The notes under the pieces are model-generated. The model saw nothing but the letters and a program-made list of their open reading frames with translations, had not been told where the DNA came from and searched no databases. Position numbers and translations under genes: made by a program. A stretch of 64,000 nucleotides of DNA from assembly GCA_015698045.1 (NCBI GenBank), contig BLAL01000160.1:1364001-1428000 (forward strand), written 5' to 3'. Positions 13,501-26,845 of this stretch are shown here, one piece after another (position 1 is the first letter of the stretch; every line of letters starts with the position of its first letter). Source of the stretch: Rhizophagus clarus. Its lineage: Eukaryota > Glomeromycota > Glomeromycetes > Glomerales > Glomeraceae.

Positions 13501-15074
13501 TATATTTATAAAATATTTTGTTTCATTTATATTTATGGCTTGAAATTTTTGAATCGATATTTAAATATAGAAACGCACAGCAGCTAAAAAGGCTAAAGAC
13601 AAGTCAGCTGCAACAGTTCAAGTTGACGATCTTATTGTATTTAGACAATTTTCAAAACGAAGTATAGGTGATGAGGCAGATGAGGTATATACTTACTCTT
13701 TCCTGGACTTGCTTAATTCGTTGGGAGTAGATTCATTATAATTTTTTTAAATTTTAATTAGTATGAATTAGATTTGACTCGTGCTACCGGTCAAGCTGAT
13801 TCACGCGATGATTTAATTTCGAAACTTAGCCGTGTAGTTCAACTTACTGGTAAAGTTTAAAATTAACTGACTATTTATAAATAAATTTGATTATCATTAA
13901 TTTTTTTTGAGTAGGATTCTCCGATCCCGTGTACGCAGAAGCCTATGTCAATGTTCATCAATATGACATCCTATTGGGTAAAATATAATTTTTACTATTT
14001 TTTTATTTTATTTTTTTTTTTTTGATGATTAAAATTACTAAGTATATCCATTATCAAACTTTAGATGTTTTAATTGTTAACCAGACCAGCGAGACACTTC
14101 AGAACTTATCAATAGAGTTTGCCACTTTGGGTGATCTGAAATTGGTTGAAAGACCCACACAACATAATCTTGCACCACACAGTTTTCACAGCGTGAAAGC
14201 TACAATTAAAGTAAATTTAATTTAGATTTTTTCTTTATTCATCGTATAATTTTGGTAATTTTTTTTTGGACAATGCTTGATATTATTTTTGTAGGTTTCA
14301 TCCACGGAAACGGGTGTGATTTTTGGCAACATTGTTTACGATGGACCAGGAACTTCGGAGAGCAATTGTGTAGTGCTCAACGATATCCATATCGATATTA
14401 TGGATTATATAAATCCAGCGTACTGTAATGAAACTCAGGTATGTCCCATGAGTTTATTACCGTTGAAGTTTGCATTTTTATTTATTTAACCTAGTTTCTT
14501 ACAGTTCCGTAGTATGTGGACAGAATTTGAATGGGAAAATAAAGTTAACGTCAATACAAATATCACGTAAATTTTTTTATAAGTTTTTATATTTTGATTC
14601 AGTGATAATATTATCAATTAATATTAAAATTATTTAAATTTCCTTTCTCTTAGGGATTTAAGAGAATATCTTGGTCATATCATGAAATCAACAAATATGA
14701 GCTGTTTAACTCCTGAAACTGCATTATCAGGAGATTGCGGTTTCCTCTCTGCAAATATGTATGCTAGAAGTATTTTCGGTAAGGATATCATAGCACATGT
14801 AAATGTAAATTAAGTGAATCATTTTAATTTGTAATTATTTATATAGGCGAGGATGCTCTAGCTAATATTAGTATCGAGAAACAAACTGATGGAGCTATTA
14901 CCGGTCATGTTAGAATTCGAAGTAAGACACAAGGTATAGCGTTAAGTCTTGGAGATAAAATTACATTAGGTATATAATATATTTTATTTCATTTCATTTT
15001 TTTTCAAAATTAAATATTAATATTACCTATTTCTTAATTTTTTATATAAAATAGCTCAGAAAGCTGTAGCTTAA
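10539..15074 (+). CDS. SEC26: Coatomer subunit beta (beta-COP)
   Basis: The gene begins at ATG 10539; a GTG at 10527 is in frame but is not a plausible eukaryotic start. The product starts [14 protein letters not shown] and reads through about fifteen or more short exons to the TAA at 15072-15074. Recognisable family segments include [20 protein letters not shown] in exon 2, an armadillo/HEAT-like adaptin N-terminal solenoid with [20 protein letters not shown] and [13 protein letters not shown], a charged linker near 12830-12960, and the appendage domain from about 13900 ([19 protein letters not shown]) to the end ([15 protein letters not shown]). Beta-COP is one of the seven COPI coat subunits on Golgi vesicles and helps bind ARF1-GTP. 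Length and architecture match the full-length family. The next gene, RPB7, starts only about 150 bases downstream on the same strand. Confidence 0.93.
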
Positions 15075-15227
15075 ATAAAATAAAATTAAATAATTTATTA
15101 AAATTTTTACATAGAAAATAAATAATAGATCACATGTATAAATGGACTAAAATGGATTAGTGTCTTCTTGAACCGTTAATAAAACTTATTGCCTTATTTC
15201 TTGTGAATTTTATGATCAATTTACAAA

Positions 15228-16141
15228 ATGTTTTTTATTGTAAGCATAAATTAAAAAAATATTCAGATATTTAAAATATTACTTTAAATTGTTATTTAAT
15301 TGAATCTCCGTAATTTTGTAGAAAAAATTGCACCATACTATTCAACTTCACCCTGCTTTTTTTACACAAAATTTCGAAACTTATCTTACGGAAAAATTAT
15401 ATAAGGACGTTGAAGGGACTTGTACAGGAAGATTTGGATATGTTATAGCAGTACTAGATACTAATGAAACCTTAGAGATTTCTCAAGGAAAAGTTATACC
15501 ATCAGTCGGGCTAGCCGAATTCGAAGTTGCGTATAGGGCAATTGTTTTCAAACCTTTTAAAGGAGAAGTCGTAGATGGTGTCGTAAGTCAAGTCAATAAG
15601 GTAAAGATATTTCAAGTATAATGCTTTAAAGGTAATAAATTATTTTAATCTGAATATCTATATTTAGATGGGATTCTTCGCTGATGTAGGACCATTACAA
15701 ATATTCGTTTCTAGTCATGTAAGCAGGTTAAACCTAACGGGTAACCAATCTACCAATCTTCAAAAAATTTGGAACTTACTATGTGATATCGTTTTTTAGT
15801 TGATTCCTCAAGATCTAAAATTCGATCCTGCAAAAAATCCTCCGTGTTATGCCAACAACAGTGAAGATTCAGTATGTTATAATCGTTTTTATTAATAAAT
15901 TTATTTTACTTTATTATCGAGTTTCAATACAACTGAAATTATTTGATTTAGTATGCAGTTATTGAGAAAGGAACTCATGTCAGAATAAAGATTGTTGGAA
16001 CAAGATTTGATGCAACTGACATTGTGAGTAAGAACAATTTTAAATAAATAGATAATATTTTACTAATTTTAACTTTTTTAATGAAAGTTTGCAATTGGAA
16101 CAATCAAAGATGATTTTTGCGGAGTTGTTACTGGAAGTTAA
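15228..16141 (+). CDS. RPB7: RNA polymerase II subunit RPB7
   Basis: Six exons rebuild a 179-residue protein: 15228-15239, 15322-15600, 15668-15718, 15800-15871, 15952-16023 and 16088-16141. The first coding exon is only 12 nt (MFFI); its addition gives the usual RPB7 N-terminus before KKLHHTIQLHPAFF. The N-terminal tip/RNP domain is followed by an S1/OB-fold domain starting around MGFFADVGPLQIFVSSHLIP. The end, DDFCGVVTGS, is typical. With RPB4 it forms the detachable stalk of RNA polymerase II, binding nascent RNA and helping initiation. Family length is about 170-175 residues, so this copy is slightly long. All junctions are GT-AG and phase 0. Confidence 0.92.
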
Positions 16142-16364
16142 TTAGTAAGTTACAAATACCCTAATAGGATAATATTTAATTTTAAACAGTAAGTATTTTT
16201 AACGAAATCATCAGTTTTATTTATTTTTGCAAGTATAAGCGGGAAACATTGAATATATATTACAATTTTTATTCCTATTTTCAGATATAATAATAGACAA
16301 TTAGTAATCGTATGAGCATGTGAGTAAAAAGAAAAGAAGGAAAAAATATATACCAAAATCACAT

Positions 16365-16906
16365 TCAATACAATTCGGGTGTTAAAGATTTTTTAACGCA
16401 TTCTATATTTTTAGTTACTGGTTCCCACACCCATGATAATATGAAAAACATAAACACATATCCAAACAAAAAAAAGACTTTTGATGTAGGAATTATTATA
16501 TGCGTTTGATTATCTTGTCCAATCTAAAAATAAGTAAAGAATTTTAAAATAAGCATGATTGTAAAGTGAAAAAGTGAAACTGATATACGATATACCTTGT
16601 GAGAAACTTCAACGATCGAACCATTTTTCCAGTGATTTGGATAAATGAAATCAGTTGACCACTTTTCTTTTCCTGTTACATGCTATTAATATGAATAAAT
16701 TTTTAAGGTTAAAAAGTTCAGGGGACCTTTAACAATGAGCAGAAAAGAAATGAATTGACCTGTGGAAAACCATAATGTTTCAATTTCAACTTTGATAAAT
16801 CTAAAATAGAGTAAAAAATAATCGTTATAAGAAAAAAAAGGCCATATTCAAAGACGTAGTTAAAGGGCTGGGTTGTGTGGGAAACGTTATAGTAATATTC
16901 TTGCAT
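16365..16906 (-). CDS. Small two-segment membrane protein, unrecognised family
   Basis: Three exons on the minus strand join in phase 0 into 130 residues: one at 16906-16760 (49 codons, ending HYGFPQ), one ending HVTGKEKW...VSHK around 16594-16683, and one from about 16525 to the TGA at 16365-16367. A hydrophobic segment lies at about residues 21-37 (GLFFLITIIFYSILDL), and a second at about 94-109 (FFLFGYVFMFFILSW), before a basic/acidic tail VTKNIECVKKSLTPELY. Three uninterrupted exons with good splice sites support a real gene. I do not recognise the family. The topology fits a small ER or organelle membrane protein, which is inference. It converges with RPB7. Confidence 0.6.
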
Positions 16907-17068
16907 ATTTTTTTTTTTTTTTATTCAAATAAACGCGCTATTTATAATTTTTTTTGTACTACAGTACATATGAAAATCAACCGACATTGTTTGGTAGATT
17001 GAAGTCCAAATTTTCAATTTCATTCATAAAAATCGAATCTTTTTTATTTTATAGAGTTTTATTTCATA

Positions 17069-17924
17069 ATGATGCATGATAACGATATAGGTATGTTTAT
17101 TTAAAGTAAATATTTCTAATAGTAACTTTTTAAAATTAAATATATTCTAATTACAGATACTAATAATGGTAACGAATCGGAGTTCGAAGATTATTCAACA
17201 CCCACAAATGACATATCACCGTTCACTCCAATTATATTACCAACACAAACCACGTCTTCAGGACATGAGCATTCTTCATCAAACAGTCTAAGCCAACATG
17301 ACCCGAACACTCTATCGGAAGGCAGACACCAATTTATAACACCACCTGAACTTGTACAGTATATTTCACCTGAAGATGATATTCATTTTCATCGTCCATC
17401 TTTAAGACGTTCTTCTACTCCACCTTCATCAGAGGAAGAATCTACTTCAAATCAACCATCTCTTAACATAAGAATTCACAATATAGAACAAACAATAAAT
17501 AATTTACAATCTTCATTAATTACTTCTCGTAGAACAAATGAAATTGAAAAAGCTCTTGAAAAATTACAAGCTGAAGTTGCTGCTTCTCATGAACGCATAG
17601 AAAGACTAAGAAAAGACTTGAATGAACGTGAAAAAAATAAAAGAAGTTGGTCTTGGTTTGTTAGAGTAAGCTGATTTCGTTGTTTTTTGGCAATTCTTTA
17701 TTATCCCAATTAAAATTAATGGGTTGTTTGTTTAATTTAATTAGATTATAACAAAACATGCAATTATTAATAGTGTAATATTAGCAATTATATTTGTTAC
17801 ATTCGCACTTAGACGACAATCACCAAGAACGGAAACTTGGCTTCAAAGATTACGTATGCGGAATCGTAAAGTTAAACAATTTGCAAAAAGTGCATTAACT
17901 GATTTTAAAAGCACTCACCCATAA
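17069..17924 (+). CDS. Coiled-coil, C-terminally membrane-anchored protein
   Basis: Three exons (17069-17090, 17157-17665, 17745-17924) join with consistent phase into about 236 residues. The N-terminal two-thirds is Ser/Thr/Pro-rich and disordered-looking (STPTNDISPFTPIILP, RRSSTPPSSEEES). A coiled coil follows at about residues 110-165, with heptad-like IRIHNIEQTINNLQSSLI and IEKALEKLQAEVAASHERIE. One hydrophobic segment (AIINSVILAIIFVTFAL) near residue 185 precedes a basic tail. This layout suggests a single-pass, cytosol-facing tether, for example on ER or mitochondria. No named family was recognised. It converges with dihydrolipoamide dehydrogenase, leaving about 300 bp between stop codons. 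Confidence 0.7.
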
Positions 17925-18220
17925 TTCTTGTTTTCTTTGGCTTTATTTTATAATAGTCAGACCGCTCAAAATCCAATACTTTTCTTAACATAACCCGGTA
18001 AAAAATCATGTGACCAGACGTTCCTCCCATCCCCTACCTAATGATTCTATGTTATGTGCAATCAACCTTATAAATTTAGTCAATAATATAATTTATAAAA
18101 AAAAGCAGGCACAGAAAACTTAATGTTATGTGATAATTAATATATAATTGAAACTTGCTTTTTTAAAAACAATCAAATTATGATTATTCTACGGAGTAAT
18201 AATACAAAATACTATTAATT

Positions 18221-20496
<2,276 letters not shown>

Positions 20497-20754
20497 TGTT
20501 TTTTTTTTCGTTAAAACAACGTCGGCCAAAAACGAAACGATCCCAAAGATCTAACCAATATCACATGACACGCGCATGCTTGATCGTGTAAAATTTGTCC
20601 GACGGTGAGACGATCTGATAATTTTAACTGCGTTAATCAAAACAAACAAAAAGCCATTTATAGTTATAACTTCCTGAAATTTTGCGCCACGCTTAAAAAG
20701 TTGATCTAGTTCTTTTTCTTTACTTTTCAACATTAATCAGATTTACGGTGCAAA
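20497..20754. promoter_or_regulatory. Bidirectional promoter between DLD and PUF60-like genes
   Basis: 258 bp separate the two divergent start codons. No consensus box could be assigned. A minus-strand open frame here is interpreted as chance overlap with the PUF60 5' UTR. Confidence 0.45.
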
Positions 20755-23700
20755 ATGTCCGATGATAGTGCGACTGAGATGGAGATAGTGCCAACTTCAG
20801 AATCTGAAGTTCCTGTTGAAGCTAAAAAACGAATTCACGAAGACGAAGACGATAACTGTTCTCCCGATGACGCCAAAAGACAAAAGACTGAAGGAGGTAA
20901 AAGAATTATAAGAATTATATTATTTCGCTCTAATTTCATTCAGCCTAATTAATATTTTGATTGGTCAACATTATTCAAGTCAATCGTTCCGGTTCGCCTT
21001 GTTCGCCAACTCCGGTTCCTACACCCAAATCTACAACTTCAGCTCCTTCTCCTTCAGGGTCAGCGACGAAGAATTCCATAACTCCTACAAGCTCTTCGAA
21101 TAGCTTATCGATTGCACCACCGGCAACTACTTTATATACTCCTCCAGCGACCGCCACAGTTTTCTCTAAATCTTCTTGGCTAGATAAAATGCCCGCATTA
21201 CATTTAAATGACGCGCAAAAGGCAGCATTAGATAAAGCAAAAGCTTTTGCAAAAGAAATGCAATCAGTGGTAGATATAATAATTCTTTTTGGGGATTTAT
21301 AATTAGATTTTAATTTTATTTGTTTTTGTAGTTACTTAATTCTGCTGGAAGTAATCATTCTCCTCCGCCACTTCCCACTCTTCTTTTATCATCTAATCCT
21401 GGATTGGCTTCTGGAATAGATCCTCGATCTCTCTCTGTATTATCACGCATCTATGTTGGTTCCATCAATTTCGAATTAACCGAACAACATTTACGTGTAG
21501 TTTTTGGTCAATTTGGTGCAATTAAAAGCGTTAGTATGTCTTTAGATACACTAACTGGAAAACATAAAGGTTTTTGTTTTATTGAATTTGAAACTCCAGA
21601 AGGTGCTTCTCTGGCTCTTGAATCAATGAATGGTGCAGAATTAGGTGGAAGGTAATTTACTTGTATTTTATCGTATCTTATATTTTATTTAAAGAAATGG
21701 CTTAAAATGTCATTTATGATAATTTAGACAGCTTAAAGTTGGTCGTCCTAATAATTATACAGCTGCAACCGCTGCTGGTTAGTAATAAGCTTATTTTTTT
21801 TTTATTTTAAAGACTTAAATGTCTGAATAAGATATGGTACTGAACAAGACAATGTAGGATTGTCTCCACCTCCAAAAACTCGAATATATGTATCAAATGT
21901 TAACGAATATGTGAGTGAGGAGGATTTATTGAGTATATTTGAATCATTTGGTAAGATCAATCACTGTGCTCTGATGGTAAGTTTTATTTTTTTATCTTAG
22001 TTAAGTTCTATTAATATTTTCTAATTTGCTTGTTATCTTTTTTTAGCCTGATCTCATAACAAGAAAGCATAAAGGATATGGGTAAGTTGATCCTGTTAAT
22101 ATTTATGATCTATATTGAAGTTTAACATATATAGTGGATACAAGAAGTATTTGGATCAATTTTTTTTGACGATTAATGAGAGAATAATGTAATTACCGTG
22201 CAACCGGTGTCGCTGTCTGCTCACGTGTTGTGTGAATTTTTTTCTTCATTGTCCATTTTTCCCTTGCATATTTTCTCTCTTGAATTTCCCCAATTACATA
22301 AACAGACATTTGCCATCAAGCCGCATTTTCAGTTATCAGGAGAAGAGCTCTACATTGACATGCCGGATTTTGATATTTCAATTATTTAATTATTTAATAT
22401 ATATGAGTTTACGGCATCGACTTTCTTTTTTTCTTCTTTTTTTTTTGTTTTGTTTATATATGGAAGTTGTGGGAAAATGCACACTCACTTTTATTTCGTC
22501 TATGCACTCTATGCACTCCATTTTATTTTTTATTATTTTTATTACTTTTATTATTTATTTTCCCCGTTATTCGGGTATTTTTTTCTATGTACATATACAT
22601 ACACAAACACATCAAACGTGCACATATGAATCATGTATACATGTATATCAGATTATTCAGCAGACAGTTATTTACGCCTTCAGTAATGAAAAGCCAGCAC
22701 GTTCTATGATATGGTAACCGCCGCCTGGACGGCCGAAAGTGGTAGTGCTACAACTTTGTCTGAAAATCCGCCCAGCAATATCGAAACTTAAGATTGGAAT
22801 GGATATATTAAGTTTTTGGTTTTGTTTATATATTTAACCTTATTTTTCTTTTATTGGTCTTTATTGTTTTAGGTTCATCGAATTTGAAGATGAATCTTCT
22901 GCTAGTACTGCTGTAACTTCCATGAACAATTTTGAATTAGGAGGTTTAATTCTACATGTAGGGAAAGCAGTGATTGGAGGGCCTCTTAGTGAAGGGATGA
23001 AAGCTATAGATAAGTTGCCTCCATTACCAGCAGGAGCCACACCACCTCCACCTATTGTAACATCACCTTCTGTTTCTGCTGCTGGTATGTTACAAATTTA
23101 ATTGTATTTAGAAACTTCAAGCTGTTCGTTCATAATGTCTAAATCTATTTAATATTAGCGGCAGCAGCTAAAGCGCAGAATGCTGCAGCAAAGATTGCAG
23201 CTGACCTTGCAGCAAGAGGGCAAACTGCAGTTGAATCAGTAGCACAAGAGGAGAATATGAGTATTAGTGCCAGTCAGCGTTATGCTATCATGCAGAAATT
23301 AGCGAGACAAGAAGTATGTAAATTTTTAATCATATATTTATATGAATTCGTCAGATTTAAAATTAAATGTTTGTATGTAGTCATCACCGGTAGTTGTTAT
23401 AAAGAATGCAGTTGCACCTTCCGAAGTTGATGATACTTTAGAAGATGAATTTAAAGAAGAGTGCAGCAATTACGGTAATGTTGAAAGAGTAGTAGTTTAT
23501 GTTGATTCGGAAGAAATTTTTGAAAGTGAACAGGGGTTGGTTAAAATTTTTGTGGAATTTGATGACGAAAATGGTAAGCTATTATATTGATTTTTGTTTA
23601 ATCGTGTTAATAGAATAAATAAAGGTTTCTTTTAAAACTGCTTTTTTTTTATTTTATTTTATTTTTGTAGCTGCCGAAAAGGCTAAAGAAAAACTAGATG

Positions 23701-23780
23701 GTCGTTGGTTTGGAGGACGTCGTATAAACGCATCTTTATTTGACCTTAAAAAGTTTCAAACGGGAGATTATTCTAATTGA
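20755..23780 (+). CDS. PUF60: PUF60-like splicing factor with two RRMs and a C-terminal UHM
   Basis: The product starts MSDDSATEMEIVPTSESE, with an acidic/basic N-terminus, followed by a Ser/Pro-rich linker. RRM1 is encoded at about 21450-21775 (RNP2 RIYVGSINF, RNP1 KGFCFIEF). RRM2 is at about 21870-22970 (RNP2 RIYVSNVNE, RNP1 KGYGFIEF, split by the largest intron). An Ala-rich linker leads to a third RRM-like domain ending GRWFGGRRINASLFD, the U2AF-homology-motif hallmark. The stop is at 23778-23780. This order is that of PUF60/Half-pint, which binds pyrimidine tracts with U2AF and helps 3' splice site recognition. The intron inside RRM2 is about 790 bases, roughly ten times its neighbours. 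The alternative, an RBM39-like protein, is less likely because no N-terminal RS domain is seen. Confidence 0.88.
22082..22872 (+). other. Long intron within PUF60 RRM2
   Basis: Donor GTAAGT directly after RKHKGYG and acceptor TTTTAG before FIEFE. The interior is T-rich, then has a locally GC-richer block at about 22690-22790 with several possible splice sites. It may hold an alternative exon or regulatory RNA; no conserved protein was recognised. Confidence 0.7.
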
Positions 23781-24093
23781 CGATAAATTCAATCTTGCAT
23801 TCACAAAATTGTACTATTCATCGATAGAAATCATAGGAATGCATAATATTTATAATTGAGATTTGAATGAAATTGTTAAAACTTAGAATTCTTGGCGCAA
23901 TAATGATTTTTATTTCTAGAAACTTAAAAAAGGTTATAAACCTTTAGTTGAGGAATATTATGTAAATATAAGTTATGGAACAATATTAATAGTTAATATT
24001 ATTTTTTACTGTATTAGCAAATTGGCTATGATATTTATCTAATGCGTTAGTTAGTTTGTTTCTCATTATTTACAACTAACCAAAAAGTTCTTT

Positions 24094-24601
24094 TTAGTCC
24101 GTTTCCATAACAGATGCCTTGGTCTTTTTCAGAACTTCTATCATTTTCTAAAAAAAAAACCAAATTTAAGATTGTTATTTGTATAATTCAATATTCGAGA
24201 GTGATCTTTACCTTCTTTGCATATCGTTGATTACGAAGAAATTTAGGATCAACCTAATCAAAATTATTCTTAGCTACGAAAGATTAAGGTTAAGAATTAA
24301 AATAAAGATGAAAAAAAACGTACTCCCTTTAGAGAAGGATAACGATATGTTTTAGGTTTCTTAATACCATTACGGTGAGCCTTTCGATCTATTTTTTTTT
24401 TAGAAAATAAAAATAAACGATCGCATATAAATTGATACAAAAATCTATCAATAACTTTACTTCTATAACTTACTCTGGTTGTGATTGGTGTGATTCTTGC
24501 TTTTGGCTAATATTTAATAATACACATAAGTACTTTTTCTTTAAACCGGAGAAAAATCGAAAATGATGGATCGAACAAAAAAAAAATTAAATCCTACCCA
24601 T
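24094..24601 (-). CDS. RPL29: 60S ribosomal protein eL29
   Basis: Five exons rebuild a short, very basic protein. Exon 1 carries only ATGG (24601-24598); exon 2 encodes AKSKNHTNHNQ; exon 3 RKAHRNGIKKPKTYRYPSLKG; exon 4 VDPKFLRNQRYAKK; and the last exon KMIEVLKKTKASVMETD with TAA at 24094-24096. The AKSKNHT N-terminus and HRNGIKKPK block are diagnostic of eukaryotic eL29, a large-subunit ribosomal protein. Splice phases agree only if the 4-nt coding exon is used, which supports the start. It converges with PUF60 and diverges from the Ies4-like gene. Confidence 0.93.
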
Positions 24602-24891
24602 TGCGCTTGAAATAAAACCTTCTTAATTAACCAAAGACAAATAGATAAGTAAAAATTGAAGAAAAGAAAGAAATTCCAATATTTATTCACATGCTACTCA
24701 TGAATAATTTAAGTTTAAAATAATACATACCTTTCAAGATTGCAATAAAGATTATTTCAATTCCAAATAATCGAAAAAAATTTTATATTAGGTACGGAAA
24801 CCGTGTAACGTATGAGATTGGCACGTGATAATCTGCACCTTTAAATTTTGGTTTGGGATAGAAGTGGTCATAATGAACATAACTACTTGCG
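24602..24891. promoter_or_regulatory. Bidirectional promoter between RPL29 and the Ies4-like gene
   Basis: 290 bp of AT-rich DNA between two divergent start codons. No specific factor site could be supported. Confidence 0.4.
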
Positions 24892-25649
24892 ATGGTAATT
24901 AAACGTAAACTTAGGAACTCAACGGTGAATACATCTACTCCGGTACCAGAAGCTAAGCCCGAGGAAATAAAAACTCCTAGTCCTACACCCCCCGTAAAGG
25001 TTGAACGACGCGGACGACCACGTAAAGCTGAGTACAGCGAAGAAATAACTAACGATAAGCCTGCTAAAGCTTCTCGACCAACCGAAACTTTTAAAATAAT
25101 TCCATTTAATCCTAAAGGTACGACTAGCAATAGCAAAGGCAAAGAGAAAGAAACAGCTTATTCGCCTACAGATCCTCCTTCAGAGTAAGTATTGTTTTTT
25201 CAAAGAAACACATTGTTTCCAGAAGTTTTTACGCTCCCATTTTTAGACCTGCGTATAATGAACAAGCACAACAATTCGAACCTAACTTTGTTACACTTCC
25301 GGAAGGTAAATAATATAATTTATGTGCATAATTAATGCTTTCAAAATTATTAACTTTCTAAAAGCTCCTGTTTCTTCACCTCTTCCTCAACAACAATCGC
25401 ACATAACACCGCCTATACAAGGGGTTCCAACTTATTCAGGTAATATTTTACAAAATCCAAGAAATACGCTACCACGTAAATGGATACGCAGAAAAGTAGT
25501 AATTAAAACTACTGGAGCTGAAATAGCCGTACCTGTGTGGTATTCAAGTATGTAATCGCTTATAGATATAATTGCGTCTGATAATTAGAATTTTTATAAT
25601 TTATTTGAATTTTGTAGATGAACCGAAACAATTGAATAATTATGGATGA
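24892..25649 (+). CDS. AT-hook protein, possible INO80 subunit Ies4
   Basis: Four exons join in frame from ATG 24892 to TGA 25647-25649. The product is Pro/Ser/Lys-rich and contains one canonical AT-hook core (ERRGRPRKAEY) near residue 40, which binds the minor groove of AT-rich DNA. Near the C-terminus a conserved-looking block reads PRKWIRRKVVIKTTGAEIAV and then PVWYS. This resembles, from memory, the RKW...GxxxxVPxW region of fungal Ies4 subunits of the INO80 chromatin remodeller. The nuclear DNA-binding role is reasonably supported. The Ies4 assignment is tentative, since the domain is short. Confidence 0.6.
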
Positions 25650-25788
25650 ATTAGTTAATAAGTTATTTAGTGAATGGATTTTATTCTTGCTAATTAAATT
25701 CAAATAATAATTTAATTGAATAATTTTGCATAAAATATATATCGATTGTTTTTATATTGTGTTCTGATTTTAAAAAATTTGGAATCTG

Positions 25789-26845
25789 TTAAATGACGGT
25801 ACAATCTAAGATCAGGTCCCATTATACGCTATCCGTTACATCTCCAAACCAATTCAGATATGTTTTCCAAAAGAAGCACTTTGTAATTCCCCATTTGCAA
25901 ACAAAATTCATCTTGAAAATTTTAATCAGCTTACTACTCAAGTAATTGTTTTTCATAAAAATGAATTATGGGATGAAGTTAATATTTTAGAGCGTCTTTA
26001 TTATAAAAATAAAAATCAACACCAACGCGCTGGATACTTTCGTAAGATTATAGAGGTCGTCATTTATAATTAAACTTGTTGATTATTTGTACTCTTTAAC
26101 TAATTTAATTTAATTTTTAGGTGAGAAAATTCTTTAAAAGAGTTAAAGAGATGGAAATTAATGAATTGATGTCCGAATTTATAGGAGCTTTTTATAGCAC
26201 AAAAATGTAAGTGTACTTTACTTCTAAAAAGTATGTTGTTTTTTCAAAAAACTTAATGCCTTTATGTATAAAGTGAAAAGATACGAAATACATGGGATCA
26301 AGTGCCGTCCCAAGAAATGGTCATTTTTGTTATGAATAGATTAATTGGTGTAGTGTTATTGATGAAAAAGGTCGGAATATTATTTCTCATTAACTATTAA
26401 ATCCTTTTGAATTTTCATTTTAAATAAACCTGATAACTTACTTTTAGGCTTTACAAATATTGAGTGATGCATTCAGGTAATTTATATATGATTTTTGCTA
26501 CTTGAACTTAAATTTATAAAAGCATAAAAGATTTATTTATTTCATTAATAATAGTACTTTTGGTGCTTTGTTGCGCCAAACTGAATTTATGTCGTTTGCT
26601 CTGGCTTGTTTGGCAATACTTGCAAGGTTAGATATTATAACACGTGTAATGCTTGAAGAAATTAAAAAATGTTATGGATTACTAAGAAATTGGGTTGAAT
26701 ATTTTCCGGTAATTACTTTTTAAAATTGAAGTTCTTTGTTTTCGGTTTTATTAATTTGCTATTAAATCTCGTGCAGCGATCTTCTCAAACCATTCCTGAG
26801 ATAGATTTTGATAATGAAATTAATAAATTACCTGAAGTTTTATAA
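25789..26845 (+). CDS. RNase MRP Rmp1 / NEPRO-like protein
   Basis: The body reads ELWDEVNILERLYYKNKNQH followed by QRAGYFRKIIE, then VRKFFKRVKEMEINELMSEF, LLRQTEFMSFALACLAILAR, and ends IDFDNEINKLPEVL with TAA at 26843-26845. The RLYYKNKNQHR-type motif and helical layout resemble the Rmp1/NEPRO family, linked to RNase MRP and nucleolar rRNA processing. Later junctions are clear GT-AG. The 5' end is uncertain. An ATG at 25793 is open to HFVIPH, and a 47-nt intron (GTAATT to AATCAG) would restore the conserved frame. Otherwise an upstream exon lacking here would read IQICFPKEALCNSPF instead. Confidence 0.5.

Noticed and set aside
20551..20733. Minus-strand open frame starting MLKSKEKELDQLFKRG
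   Set aside because: It lies in the PUF60 5' UTR and the DLD promoter, has no motif, and loses coding character after 25 residues.
22232..22717. 161-codon open frame inside the PUF60 intron
   Set aside because: It is T-rich Phe/Leu/Ser translation with no domain and overlaps an intron flanked by conserved RRM2 halves.
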